A DNA stretch of 64,000 nucleotides from Chryseobacterium sp. 7 (GTDB lineage Bacteria > Bacteroidota > Bacteroidia > Flavobacteriales > Weeksellaceae). The notes below the pieces were generated by a model. The model was not told the DNA's origin. It was given only the letters and a program-made list of their open reading frames with translations, and did not search any database. This document shows, one piece after another, positions 35,379 through 43,632 of this stretch. Numbering within the stretch: position 1 is the first letter of the stretch; every line of letters starts with the position of its first letter. The translations under genes and the position numbers were made by a program. The DNA is taken from positions 806,001-870,000 of the forward strand of contig NZ_RCCA01000001.1 of NCBI RefSeq assembly GCF_003663845.1, written 5' to 3'.

Positions 35379-37555
35379 GCGAATCCTTTTCTTTTTTGTC
35401 CGTGACTGTAGTCTGCCATTTGCTTTTCAAAATCTCTACGCATCTGAGCGGTGAGTTTTTGTTGGGTGATCTGATCCATACTGCCGCTTATGTTAATCAC
35501 CGGCGCGAAGCTCATGCTGCTGTTTAGATTTCGGGCATACGATTTGGGTTGAGGGAGCGCTTTAGTGCCTCCCACATGATTAATTGTTGCGTCCAGAGAA
35601 TTTTTTGAGGCGTAATCAAGAGCGGAACGGGTACTGCTCACGGCTCCTTGCAGGCCACTTAATATCTTACTGATTAATTGTCCTATCGCAGAATTTTTTA
35701 TCCAGCCGATCGCTTTAGCGAATATCTCTTTGACCTTGTCCCATAACTTCTGGAAAAAAGCAGTAATGGGAGACCAGTGTTTGTAGATCAGCCCCTGCGG
35801 AGTGAAATTCAAAAATAAAAATTGAATCCCTTCCAGTCCTTTATTAAAGAGTTCTTTTAGAGTGCCCCAGAGTGAGGAGAACCATCCTTTTATCTTATCC
35901 CAATGTTTATAGATCAGTCCTGCAGGGGTGAATTTGATCAGAAGAGCGGATATGAGTTTAATATAGGAACGGAAAACAGCGGCTACCTTGGTCCATAATT
36001 TAGAAAACCAGGTGGAAATCTTATCCCAGTTTTTATAAATAAGATAGGCTGCTGCTGCAATGGCGGTCAGTGCGAGTATCCAGGGATTTGCGATGAGTAA
36101 TTTTGACACGGTGGAAAAAGCGATCCCAATAACCCTGAATGCTTTTCCCAGACCCATAGCGGCTTTTATGGCGGCGGGGCCTATACTGGTAAAAACTCTG
36201 CCCACTACTGTGAAAGTTTTACCGATGTGCGGTCCTATTGTTGAGGAAAACTTAGAAATGGCACTTAGTGCCTTACTTCCGCCAGTGATAAATTTTCCTA
36301 TCGTGGTGATCGTACTTCCAAGTCCAAATTGTAAGGCGCCGACTCCTATCTTTAGAGCGGCAATGGCTGCAATGATTTTTACAATACCCTCCACTAATTT
36401 AGGATTTTCTGTTATCCATTTAGAAAGGTTGTCTATGAGTGGTTTTGCAGCCTGAGCCAGCTTCATCAGGGAGGGTAATAAGGCGCCTCCTATTTTAATA
36501 CCGGCATTGATGGTTTGCTGTTTTAGGATTTCCAATTGTGCACCTGTTGTTTTTAAGCGGTTCTGGGCTTCATTTTGAACACTGCCTGTCACATTGGAAT
36601 TTTTAGAGAGAAAGTTGAGCTGGTTTCTGACTCCGGTTGCTGTATCCATATTGGCAGCTAATTGAGCTACCGCGTTACTGTATTCACCGACATCTCTTTT
36701 ATTGAGCCAGCTAAAGGCATTACCGCTGGCTTTTGCTTTTTCCAAAATAGCGATGAGTCCTTTTGCTCCGCCGCCTGCTTTAACAAACATCGCGCTTAGC
36801 TCCTTATTTCCGATGATGGCTTTTTGGAATCTTTTCATAATGGTTGCGGACTCTTCACCGCTTTGTCCTACAACCTGCAGGGCATTCCCAAAGGCCTGCA
36901 TATGAGTTCCTGAAACTTTTAATGTACTGGCTACAGAGGCTCCGCCCTTGGCCATAAAAGTCACCAAATTGGAAGCTTTACCTCCAAATTTGTTGGTGGC
37001 AGCGTTCATGGCATCCATTACGGCATCGGTTTCTTTTAGGGTAATGCCCATGGCATTTTTAATGACCATATAGCCTTTGGCGGCCTCACCTGCTGCCATG
37101 TCAAAGGCGAAAGAAATCTTACTGGCAGACCTTGCCACTCCATCAATTTCTTTTTTGGCCACGCCTCCTGCTGCCAATTCGGCCATGAGTTCTGCTACAC
37201 TGGTAGCAGCCCCTCCGTATAGATTAGAAACAGCGATGGCATTATTGGTTAATTCAGTAAACCCTTTACTTCCAAAATCATCATTGGTTACTTTGGCCAC
37301 ATCGGCAATTTTTGATTCTAATTCTATGGCCTGTTTTACGGCTAAACCTAAAGGAGCGAGCATGGCAGCACCTCCAGCCATGTTGGAAAGGCCTGCCTCC
37401 TGCATTTTCTTTCCCTTATTGATCAAGGATTGTCCCTGTGCATTGATTCTGCTTAATGTGCCGGAGAAAGATCTGTCAAGTTGTCTGATGGCTGACTCTG
37501 CGCCTGAAATATCGGCTCTGAGTAAAAGGGTTACGGCGGTTGCTGCATGATTCAT
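35375..37555 (-). CDS. Tail tape-measure protein
   Basis: 726-residue P2 gpT-type tape-measure protein. The N-terminal half is helical with the TP901/phage_min_tail pattern (VAKVTNDDFGSKGFTELTNNAIAVSNLYGGAATSVAELMAELAAGGVAKKEIDGVARSASKISFAFD). There is a hydrophobic stretch near residues 485-500 (ILALTAIAAAAYLIYKNWDKI), then repeated W-x-K-L-W units (FQKLWDKVKEIFAKAIGWI). Length sets tail length. The ATG overlaps the stop of the frameshifted chaperone product (ATGA), so it is translationally coupled. Confidence 0.9.
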   Translation of the reverse strand: MNHAATAVTLLLRADISGAESAIRQLDRSFSGTLSRINAQGQSLINKGKKMQEAGLSNMAGGAAMLAPLGLAVKQAIELESKIADVAKVTNDDFGSKGFTELTNNAIAVSNLYGGAATSVAELMAELAAGGVAKKEIDGVARSASKISFAFDMAAGEAAKGYMVIKNAMGITLKETDAVMDAMNAATNKFGGKASNLVTFMAKGGASVASTLKVSGTHMQAFGNALQVVGQSGEESATIMKRFQKAIIGNKELSAMFVKAGGGAKGLIAILEKAKASGNAFSWLNKRDVGEYSNAVAQLAANMDTATGVRNQLNFLSKNSNVTGSVQNEAQNRLKTTGAQLEILKQQTINAGIKIGGALLPSLMKLAQAAKPLIDNLSKWITENPKLVEGIVKIIAAIAALKIGVGALQFGLGSTITTIGKFITGGSKALSAISKFSSTIGPHIGKTFTVVGRVFTSIGPAAIKAAMGLGKAFRVIGIAFSTVSKLLIANPWILALTAIAAAAYLIYKNWDKISTWFSKLWTKVAAVFRSYIKLISALLIKFTPAGLIYKHWDKIKGWFSSLWGTLKELFNKGLEGIQFLFLNFTPQGLIYKHWSPITAFFQKLWDKVKEIFAKAIGWIKNSAIGQLISKILSGLQGAVSSTRSALDYASKNSLDATINHVGGTKALPQPKSYARNLNSSMSFAPVINISGSMDQITQQKLTAQMRRDFEKQMADYSHGQKRKGFA

Positions 37556-37704
37556 TCTTCGATAGAATTTAAGGTATTATGAATGGCAACCGCTTCTCTA
37601 TAATAAAGGTATATCTCCCGGCTGTACCACTGTTCTACCTCTAATGGTGATATGCCATAGAAGTGCGCTGTAAAGGCTATTTCCCTGAGCCCTATTAAAA
37701 ATTT
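37552..37704 (-). CDS. Tail assembly chaperone frameshift extension (gpE'-like)
   Basis: This frame has no start codon of its own. Entered by a -1 shift at 37698-37704 it encodes 49 residues (GLREIAFTAHFYGISPLEVEQW...REAVAIHNTLNSIEE), ending in TGA that overlaps the tape-measure ATG. It has the same architecture as P2 E/E' and lambda G/GT. The HFYGISPxEVxxW pattern is typical of such extensions. Confidence 0.78.
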   Translation of the reverse strand, partial: KFLIGLREIAFTAHFYGISPLEVEQWYSREIYLYYREAVAIHNTLNSIEE

Positions 37705-38045
37705 AATGAGGAAAATGCGATCATGAGTTTTGCATAATCATCCTGGAAGAGATCATCGAGATAAAATTCCGGTGGCTGCTGTTTTCCCTCTATGGTGGTG
37801 GCAACACTCATATTGATGGTTTCAAAATCACCGGCAGGATCGTTTTGCATTCTTTTCTTGGTTTCGACAAAATCCCGCCCCTTAAGTTTTCTCACCGAAG
37901 CTTTTCGGCCATCCTTGAGTTCAAGGTGTTTTACTTCACTTCCGTTGTCGTATATCTTTGTTAATATACCGCTGTTTTTCTCCTCTTCACTTTGGTAGAA
38001 AAAGCCATCCTCGCTGGGCTCTGTTGGGAAAATTTCTTTATTCAT
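37695..38045 (-). CDS. Tail assembly chaperone (gpE-like)
   Basis: 116-residue protein starting at MNKEIFPTEPSED (ATG 38045); the open frame further upstream is not used, since it would overlap the promoter-like motif. The body (LTKIYDNGSEVKHLELKDGRKASVRKLKGRDFVETKKRM) and the ending DDYAKLMIAFSSLNF match tail assembly chaperones. The gene lies between tail tube and tape measure, as in P2 and Mu. The slippery heptamer lies directly before its stop. Confidence 0.82.
   Translation of the reverse strand: MNKEIFPTEPSEDGFFYQSEEEKNSGILTKIYDNGSEVKHLELKDGRKASVRKLKGRDFVETKKRMQNDPAGDFETINMSVATTIEGKQQPPEFYLDDLFQDDYAKLMIAFSSLNF
37698..37704 (-). other. -1 ribosomal frameshift site A_AAT_TTT
   Basis: On the minus strand the heptamer A AAT TTT immediately precedes the TAA stop of the chaperone gene. 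It fits X_XXY_YYZ exactly and shifts ribosomes into the extension frame. Confidence 0.8.
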
Positions 38046-38097
38046 AATACTTTGTTCAAAGCTCAAAACTAGGAAAGAAAGCAGAAAAAAAACTTGC

Positions 38098-38107
38098 CAA
38101 ATATTTG
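38098..38107 (-). promoter_or_regulatory. Late-gene motif, copy B
   Basis: The minus strand reads TGTCAAATATTTGGCAAG, with the perfect palindrome CAAATATTTG 52 bp before the chaperone ATG. Confidence 0.5.
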
Positions 38108-38166
38108 ACAGGTTTCTCCTGAATGGATTTTGTAGGAAGTTCACGGAAATGCTTTAACAAAATTTT

Positions 38167-38226
38167 CCACTAAAATTTAAACAGGCTCTAAATGTTTTTT
38201 AACGGACTGAATCGTAATTTTAGTGG
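38167..38226 (-). terminator. Stem-loop between tail tube and chaperone genes
   Basis: CCACTAAAATT / AATTTTAGTGG 11-bp inverted repeat with a loop of about 38 nt, after the tube stop. It may partly terminate or stabilise the tube/sheath mRNA, which must be made in excess. Confidence 0.5.
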
Positions 38227-38268
38227 GTTTTGTGTGTTTAATTTTATTATTACGCTATAAAAAAGGGA

Positions 38269-38793
38269 TTAAATTCCTAAATTTTGTCTGTAAGCCGCTA
38301 ACAGATCCTCCCCATCGACTTTAAATATATTGGCTTCTACATCGACTTCAGTAATGACCTGCCCACCGATTTCCAGTCTGACATAGGTGCATCCATAGTT
38401 TGTGGAAAGCTCAACATTATCATGCTGCTGAAAATTTCCGAGGGGAAAATTCTTTGGTTGAATGGTAAGGAAAACAACAGCAGGAGTCTGTGCTATTCTT
38501 TCCCCGCCCTGGTATTCTTCCAAACTTCCCCTTACCTGGATTCTTACGGCCTTAAATGGATTGGCCATTTTCTTTAAAAACTCAGGATAGTAAGAGGTCC
38601 ACTTCATGGAACCTTCCATTTTGTCGATCCCTGAATAGTATTCTATGGTACCATTCATTCCTAATGCTTTATGTTCGGACTGTTTAAAGGTGAGGGTAGG
38701 GCATTGGAATTCCTCAACACGCCCCAAAAGGCTTGCACCATCGACATAGATATTGGCATTGGTGAGCCTTCCTATTGTAATTTTTTGCGCCAT
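38269..38793 (-). CDS. Major tail tube protein
   Basis: 174-residue P2 FII-type tube protein (GRLTNANIYVDGASLLGRVEEFQCPTLTFKQSEHKALGMNGTIEYYSGIDKMEGSMKWTSYYPEFLKKMANPF). It forms the inner tube of the contractile tail and sits 6 bp after the sheath gene. Confidence 0.9.
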   Translation of the reverse strand: MAQKITIGRLTNANIYVDGASLLGRVEEFQCPTLTFKQSEHKALGMNGTIEYYSGIDKMEGSMKWTSYYPEFLKKMANPFKAVRIQVRGSLEEYQGGERIAQTPAVVFLTIQPKNFPLGNFQQHDNVELSTNYGCTYVRLEIGGQVITEVDVEANIFKVDGEDLLAAYRQNLGI

Positions 38794-38799
38794 TTTATG

Positions 38800-40215
38800 T
38801 TATTTTAAAGAGCTTAGATAATTAATATTGATCAGGGAAGTAAAAGAAATTCTTTCGGCCGGTGTTGGCGGCATAAAGTCCACATAGAATGTAACATGTC
38901 CCTGTGCGAGCTGTGTTGGGGGATTATCTTCTTGCAAATATTTACATACCCCGTCTATGATGGCTCCTCGTCCCTGTAGTGTTCTTAAGAAGGCGTTCAC
39001 GGTTTCCCTGACGGAGTCAATCCATCCCTGGGTGATGGGCTGGTCTACAAATTGCAGGCATGCCTGTTCAATACTTTCATTAATGACATCTGCTGTTCTC
39101 CTTACGGCAATGAAATTATCAGAAGCTGTACTGGCAGGAAATGCTGCGCTTCTGTTTCCCCATGTTCTGTACCCGGTTCCATAAGAATTGAATACGGTAG
39201 TAATTCCTTTTTCATTCAAAAGATTGGCATCGCTGTTGCTATTGGAGATACCGGCACTGATCTCTCTTTCAATTCCTGTAATTCCTTTAATTTCATGGTT
39301 GGACTCCGAGACCCAATAGCCTTCCTGGTGATCCACTTTAGCTCTCACGCCTGCCAGGAATGCGGAATACGGAAAGAGCGTCTCGCTCTCTATTTGTGTA
39401 TTAAAAACTTTCATCATCGGGTATAGCAGCTCAGCTCTACTACTGGAGGTGTTAAAGTTGATGGTTCCTTCCGGTCCTCTGCCTTTAATAGCTTCTTGCA
39501 CGGTAGTGGCATAGGGGGCATCCAGATAGCATATGGCACGCATTTTTTCAGCGGTGGAAATCAGTTCAGCAGCCACGGCACTGTCGTCTGAAAAGGTAGG
39601 GGTAATGATGATTTTTGGAGAAAACCCGAAAAGATTGTAAGCAAGTTCCAGGCATTTGAGTCCGGTTCTCTGGTCGGTGGCGGGGTTGATCTCCCCGATG
39701 ATATCGCTGGCTGTAATTTTAGTCTCATCGAGTCTTTTGTAGGAAAATTTGATAAATATTCCATCGGCAATACGGGGAGTCAATGCCTTGAAGTTTCCAA
39801 AAGGATCGATGCTGTAATCAACATCCTGCACATAGTCTGCGGGGTTGCCGTCAGCATCTTTTATGATGACCGTATCCAGGGGAGGGTAGGTTAATTTCAG
39901 GGCTCTGTCTTCTACTTTCAAAGACTCATCGGTTACCGGTGTAGTATGTTTGGTCTGATCAAAAACATTGACTACGATGACTGTTCCGGCTCCCTGGTTG
40001 AAAATAGCCTCTAAAGCCCCGGGAATAGAAAATCCGGATATTGTACTCCCAAATTGCGCTGCATCTTTCTCTGAATTCACCAGAATAGGGGTGTTTTTTT
40101 CACCCGAAGGGGCAGTACCCACCAGACCTATTACGGCCGATTTGACCACCTGTATGGTTTTGGTGCCCTGTTTCATTTCGAGTGTTTCTACCCCGTGCAG
40201 ATAATTTGCTGCCAT
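38800..40215 (-). CDS. Contractile tail sheath protein
   Basis: 471-residue P2 FI / Mu gpL-type sheath. It has the N-terminal handshake region (HGVETLEMKQGTKTIQVVKSAVIGLVGTAPSG), the C-terminal domain with RRTADVINESIEQACLQFVDQPITQGWIDSVRETVNAFLRTLQGRGAI, and the end FYVDFMPPTPAERISFTSLININYLSSL. This identifies the particle as a myovirus. Confidence 0.93.
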   Translation of the reverse strand: MAANYLHGVETLEMKQGTKTIQVVKSAVIGLVGTAPSGEKNTPILVNSEKDAAQFGSTISGFSIPGALEAIFNQGAGTVIVVNVFDQTKHTTPVTDESLKVEDRALKLTYPPLDTVIIKDADGNPADYVQDVDYSIDPFGNFKALTPRIADGIFIKFSYKRLDETKITASDIIGEINPATDQRTGLKCLELAYNLFGFSPKIIITPTFSDDSAVAAELISTAEKMRAICYLDAPYATTVQEAIKGRGPEGTINFNTSSSRAELLYPMMKVFNTQIESETLFPYSAFLAGVRAKVDHQEGYWVSESNHEIKGITGIEREISAGISNSNSDANLLNEKGITTVFNSYGTGYRTWGNRSAAFPASTASDNFIAVRRTADVINESIEQACLQFVDQPITQGWIDSVRETVNAFLRTLQGRGAIIDGVCKYLQEDNPPTQLAQGHVTFYVDFMPPTPAERISFTSLININYLSSLK

Positions 40216-40216
40216 A

Positions 40217-40378
40217 TTATTTTGTTTGTTTTTTGGTTTCTACTAATTCTAAGAGTCCCTGTGCCAGGAGACTTTTTACTCTTTCGTCTTTTTCTGGGAG
40301 CTCAATGACTGAGCCTGGAACAACAATATAGCCGCCAAGTGTCGTTTTAACAAGACCTTTATAGATGTACTTTTTCAT
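40217..40378 (-). CDS. Small protein before the sheath gene
   Basis: 53-residue ORF (MKKYIYKGLVKTTLGGYIVV...LLELVETKKQTK) whose stop is one base from the sheath ATG. It follows the gp37-like gene by 6 bp. The position equals that of Mu gp38 (DUF2635), and the GG...VPGSVIELPE pattern is compatible, but the match is weak. Confidence 0.65.
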   Translation of the reverse strand: MKKYIYKGLVKTTLGGYIVVPGSVIELPEKDERVKSLLAQGLLELVETKKQTK

Positions 40379-40384
40379 ATGTTA

Positions 40385-40843
40385 TTATTGGGGTTGATCA
40401 TATAGCGGAGGATCAACAGATTGGGGGAGGATTTGTGTTCTGAGTGATCTGCATGCTACCGACAGGGAATATTCCCAGACATCATTCTGGTAGTTTACAT
40501 AAGCAAAATCCCCTAAAGAAACCGCTCCGCAATCTGTAGGGGTAAACCCCATCAAGGACTGCTTGATGAGTTCTGAAATGGCGTACACTCCTTTAGGTCC
40601 TCTTAATCTTCTGGATTGAATGCTGATCGTAAAGGTCGCGGTGCTGTGCTGTGATATTGGGCCGATACTTTGATTTTTATCAAAGATTTCACTCATAAAA
40701 ACAACGGTCACTAAACCATTCACAACCGGTATTTTGTATTGTGTAATATCTTCCGGAAGTACTGTAATATCTGCTATTGCAGATAAATCAGTATTTGCTT
40801 GCATCTGATGTGCGAGTTCTGATTCTACTGCCTGGTAATTCAT
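40385..40843 (-). CDS. Mu gp37-like (DUF1834) tail-completion protein
   Basis: 152-residue protein (LPEDITQYKIPVVNGLVTVVFMSEIFDKN...TATFTISIQSRRLRGPKGVYAISELIKQSLMGF). It lies between the head-tail adaptor and the sheath as in Mu-like phages. A tail terminator role is inferred. It overlaps the previous gene by one base. Confidence 0.7.
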   Translation of the reverse strand: MNYQAVESELAHQMQANTDLSAIADITVLPEDITQYKIPVVNGLVTVVFMSEIFDKNQSIGPISQHSTATFTISIQSRRLRGPKGVYAISELIKQSLMGFTPTDCGAVSLGDFAYVNYQNDVWEYSLSVACRSLRTQILPQSVDPPLYDQPQ

Positions 40844-41175
40844 TATGCTTCTTCTAGTAGTACTTTATAGGTGTCTCCATCTTGGGCGATACGATCATCG
40901 CCTATGATTTTCATAGCGTAATATTCTTTTCCTCTCACTGTGATCAGAACATCTTCTTTTCGCTCAATAGCTTCCCGGATTCCTTTCCAGTCATTCACTT
41001 TAAATTCTAAAGTAGGACGGTCATAATCATAGTTATGTTCGGAGAGTTTTTCATTTTCACTGGGATGGTTGAAAAGTACTCTTGCTGTGATTCCTCTGCA
41101 CTGGGCATCATATCCCATAGTCGTTGCAATAACATCGAATGTCTGAGCCTTGAAGGAGTCAAATACATTATCCAA
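40843..41175 (-). CDS. Head-tail joining protein
   Basis: 110-residue protein with an adaptor-like beta pattern (DVIATTMGYDAQCRGITARVLFNHPSENEK...TVRGKEYYAMKIIGDDRIAQDGDTYKVLLEEA). The position after the capsid decoration gene fits a lambda FII-type joining protein. Family assignment is by context. Confidence 0.65.
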   Translation of the reverse strand: MDNVFDSFKAQTFDVIATTMGYDAQCRGITARVLFNHPSENEKLSEHNYDYDRPTLEFKVNDWKGIREAIERKEDVLITVRGKEYYAMKIIGDDRIAQDGDTYKVLLEEA

Positions 41176-41494
41176 TTTTCACTCTTACTACAGGGTTAGT
41201 GGCATCAGCCGTTTCCCAAACGTAGCCGATGAGTGTATTGCCTGAAGCCACGCCGGTAACGGTTTTGTCAGCAGAAATGAAGTATGCTTTTTTCCCCTGA
41301 CTCAAAGCGACCCCTGTAGCTTTAGGAAGTTCAAAGACGCCCTCAACGGCTACAGCGCATAGATCTATTCCGTTCCCATCTGAAACGGCTACCCCTATTG
41401 TGTCTTCTTTGATGACCAGATCACCTCCTTTTACGGTATCTTCTAAAACGGTGTGGAGAAATTCTCCTTTTTCGATATAGTTTTTCATATTCAA
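41168..41494 (-). CDS. DUF2190 capsid-decoration-type protein
   Basis: 108-residue protein (YIEKGEFLHTVLEDTVKGGDLVIKEDTIGVAVSDGNGIDLCAVAVEGVFELPKATGVALSQGKKAYF...GNTLIGYVWETAD), with the form of DUF2190 proteins encoded next to phage capsids. It overlaps the adaptor gene by 8 bp. Confidence 0.8.
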   Translation of the reverse strand: MNMKNYIEKGEFLHTVLEDTVKGGDLVIKEDTIGVAVSDGNGIDLCAVAVEGVFELPKATGVALSQGKKAYFISADKTVTGVASGNTLIGYVWETADATNPVVRVKIG

Positions 41495-41542
41495 CAGTTA
41501 ATTTTAAAATTCATGCAAAGCTTTACTTTGCTATGTAACAAT

Positions 41543-43462
41543 TTATTTTCCTTTGTTTTTATACCACCCTTCCCATCCCCATACGGCAGTGGCAAAAGCC
41601 ATTGATCCTTTTACTTCCAGGGCATCGGTATCCCAGTTGACCCTTGATTCTGTTTTAAGTCCTCCCTGTCCATTGAGGTAAGCGTAGACGATGCCATCTG
41701 CTGAAATGGCTGAAGGATCAGCCAGCAGGTACCATGCTTTGGGATCTTCAAGCTGATCGCTTACCATGACCCTCAGCTGTCCTGCGAAAACGTTAACGTT
41801 TCCGGTTTCGGTAGCCAGCACTGCTGATACGAGTCTTTCTGCAGTGGTCTGTAATTCCGGGGGCACTAACAGATACTGGGGTTTGATGCCTAACTTTAAT
41901 CCTGCGGGTGATTTTTGCCTTCTCATAGCGGTTCTTGCCGTGCTTAATGCATCAGTGGTGAGAGGGGCTCCTGTGGCATCGTAATTTTTATGGTCAGCAT
42001 GAAATAAAGTCTTTCCATCCGGTGCATTTTTGTTATCGATGATATTGGACCAAACTAAATCACTTTGGAATTGCTGTGCTCCCAGTGCCATAATTTGTGG
42101 CAGTCTGCTGAAGACACTCAAATCATCATTGATAATGGCAATATCGCTGATGCTGTATTTCCTTCCGAATTTTTTGAGTTTTATTTTGGCATCTTCCGCC
42201 TGAAGGATATTGCTTTCTTTGTATTCTCCTGCTTCGGGAATTTCATCAAAAGACACGGCACCATCGACTTTAATTCCTGTTTTTTCTCTGAAATCGGTAG
42301 CGTTTTCCTGCCTTGCAATGAATCTCCACTCATCGGCGTAGCCTTCATAGAACCTTCTGAGTGACCTGTCAAAAGCCAGGGATAAGAGGGTGGGGAAGTC
42401 TGTGGTAGCCCATGCTCTTTTTACCACTTCCTGTTCACTTAACATCGAAAAGTTTTCACCCGCTGCTGTTAATCTGTCTTTGGCTACATCCAGGAGTCTC
42501 ATGTTTCTGAACTGCTGTGCTTTTTCGTTTCCGTTAAGGTCTATAGATCCGGGAATCGCTCTTGCAACAATTCCTTCTACCATCGAGATTCTTTTTTTCT
42601 CGGATTCATCTTGCGTCACTTCTGCTGGCGGAGGAGCTGCTACGGGCGCCGGATTGGCTCTTTTGGCTACTTCATCGATGATCAGTGCTCTGGCATCATG
42701 TAATGAGGTACCGTTTTTGATGAGTGAATCTGCGAAGGATGTTTCTAAGCCTGCCCGCTGGCAGACCTCTGAAATATCCATTGCTCTTTGTCTTTCCTGG
42801 GCAACAGCCTCTGCTCTTACCTCTGATTCATTTACTTTGGGTTCAGGTGTGGGTGTATTCTGAACTTTTGGCGGTGTTGGGACTTCATCCGCCGGGATAT
42901 TATCTAGGTCCATTATCGTAATTAAATTAAAATGTTCTTCTTTTTGCTGAGATCGTATTCCGGAATTAAAGTCTGCCGGAACGGGTACCAGTGATAATTC
43001 ATTGGGAGTCCAGCGTGTGGCCCTGTACTCGGGAATTTCTTTGCCATTTTTTGAAACGGTGTACTGATCGACCTTGTAGCCAACACTCATATGACGGATG
43101 ATGCCTTGTCTCACTTTAGCAATGATATCTGCATCTTTTTCCGTACTGGAAAGTCTGATAATGGCTTTGGCCTGTTTGGTGTTTTCATCGATCCAGGCTG
43201 ACTCTACCACGCCCAGAATATTTTCCAGTCCATAGGATTGATGGGAGTCCAAAACAGAAAGGCCTCTATTGAGTCTTTCAAAATTGATGGCATCTTTGGA
43301 AATCTCGAGAACTTCATTGAAATAGCATCCTTCATTCCAGTCATACCTTTTTACCGGAGTTTCTGTAGCGAAAACCACCTCAATGGTGTTGTTCTCTTCA
43401 TTGAAGCTGTTCTCGGGTATTGAAGCCCTGACGTAGGATAAGGAAACTTTTGCCTTTTTCAT
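41543..43462 (-). CDS. Prohead protease - major capsid protein fusion
   Basis: 639-residue fusion starting at MKKAKVSLSYVRASIPENSF (ATG 43462). The N-terminal 170 residues are an HK97-type prohead protease with His in LSVLDSHQSYGL and Ser in IIRHMSVGYKV. A charged scaffold-like linker rich in Pro/Glu follows, and the C-terminal 330 residues are a Mu/HK97-type capsid subunit (LLSLAFDRSLRRFYEGYADEWRFIARQENATDFREKTGIKVDGA...LADPSAISADGIVYAYLNGQGG). The protease presumably frees itself. A late motif lies 38 bp upstream. Confidence 0.88.
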   Translation of the reverse strand: MKKAKVSLSYVRASIPENSFNEENNTIEVVFATETPVKRYDWNEGCYFNEVLEISKDAINFERLNRGLSVLDSHQSYGLENILGVVESAWIDENTKQAKAIIRLSSTEKDADIIAKVRQGIIRHMSVGYKVDQYTVSKNGKEIPEYRATRWTPNELSLVPVPADFNSGIRSQQKEEHFNLITIMDLDNIPADEVPTPPKVQNTPTPEPKVNESEVRAEAVAQERQRAMDISEVCQRAGLETSFADSLIKNGTSLHDARALIIDEVAKRANPAPVAAPPPAEVTQDESEKKRISMVEGIVARAIPGSIDLNGNEKAQQFRNMRLLDVAKDRLTAAGENFSMLSEQEVVKRAWATTDFPTLLSLAFDRSLRRFYEGYADEWRFIARQENATDFREKTGIKVDGAVSFDEIPEAGEYKESNILQAEDAKIKLKKFGRKYSISDIAIINDDLSVFSRLPQIMALGAQQFQSDLVWSNIIDNKNAPDGKTLFHADHKNYDATGAPLTTDALSTARTAMRRQKSPAGLKLGIKPQYLLVPPELQTTAERLVSAVLATETGNVNVFAGQLRVMVSDQLEDPKAWYLLADPSAISADGIVYAYLNGQGGLKTESRVNWDTDALEVKGSMAFATAVWGWEGWYKNKGK

Positions 43463-43500
43463 GATACAAAGCAAAGGATTGGATTCCAGAGTATCTTTGC

Positions 43501-43510
43501 TAAATATTTG
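43501..43510 (-). promoter_or_regulatory. Late-gene motif, copy A
   Basis: The minus strand reads TGTCAAATATTTAGCAAAG, 38 bp before the capsid gene. It would restart late transcription beyond the inserted restriction gene. Confidence 0.5.
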
Positions 43511-43594
43511 ACACAAAACCTCACATTGGCGAGGTGCATCTACAAGCTTAAAACGAAATTTTCAAAAAGAAGAACGCTCTTCAATTTTTAGAAT

Positions 43595-43610
43595 TAATTT
43601 TGTACATTTG
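43595..43610 (+). promoter_or_regulatory. Promoter of the restriction-modification gene
   Basis: Two overlapping -7 type boxes, TAATTTTG and TACATTTG, lie 22 bp before the ATG at 43633. They are independent of the minus-strand late genes. Confidence 0.5.
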
Positions 43611-43632
43611 AAAAAAATATTTATTATTTCTT

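Noticed and set aside
35264..37550. Plus-strand frames opposite the tape-measure gene, up to 157 residues
   Set aside because: Alanine/proline-rich mirror images of the helical tape-measure protein; no independent support.
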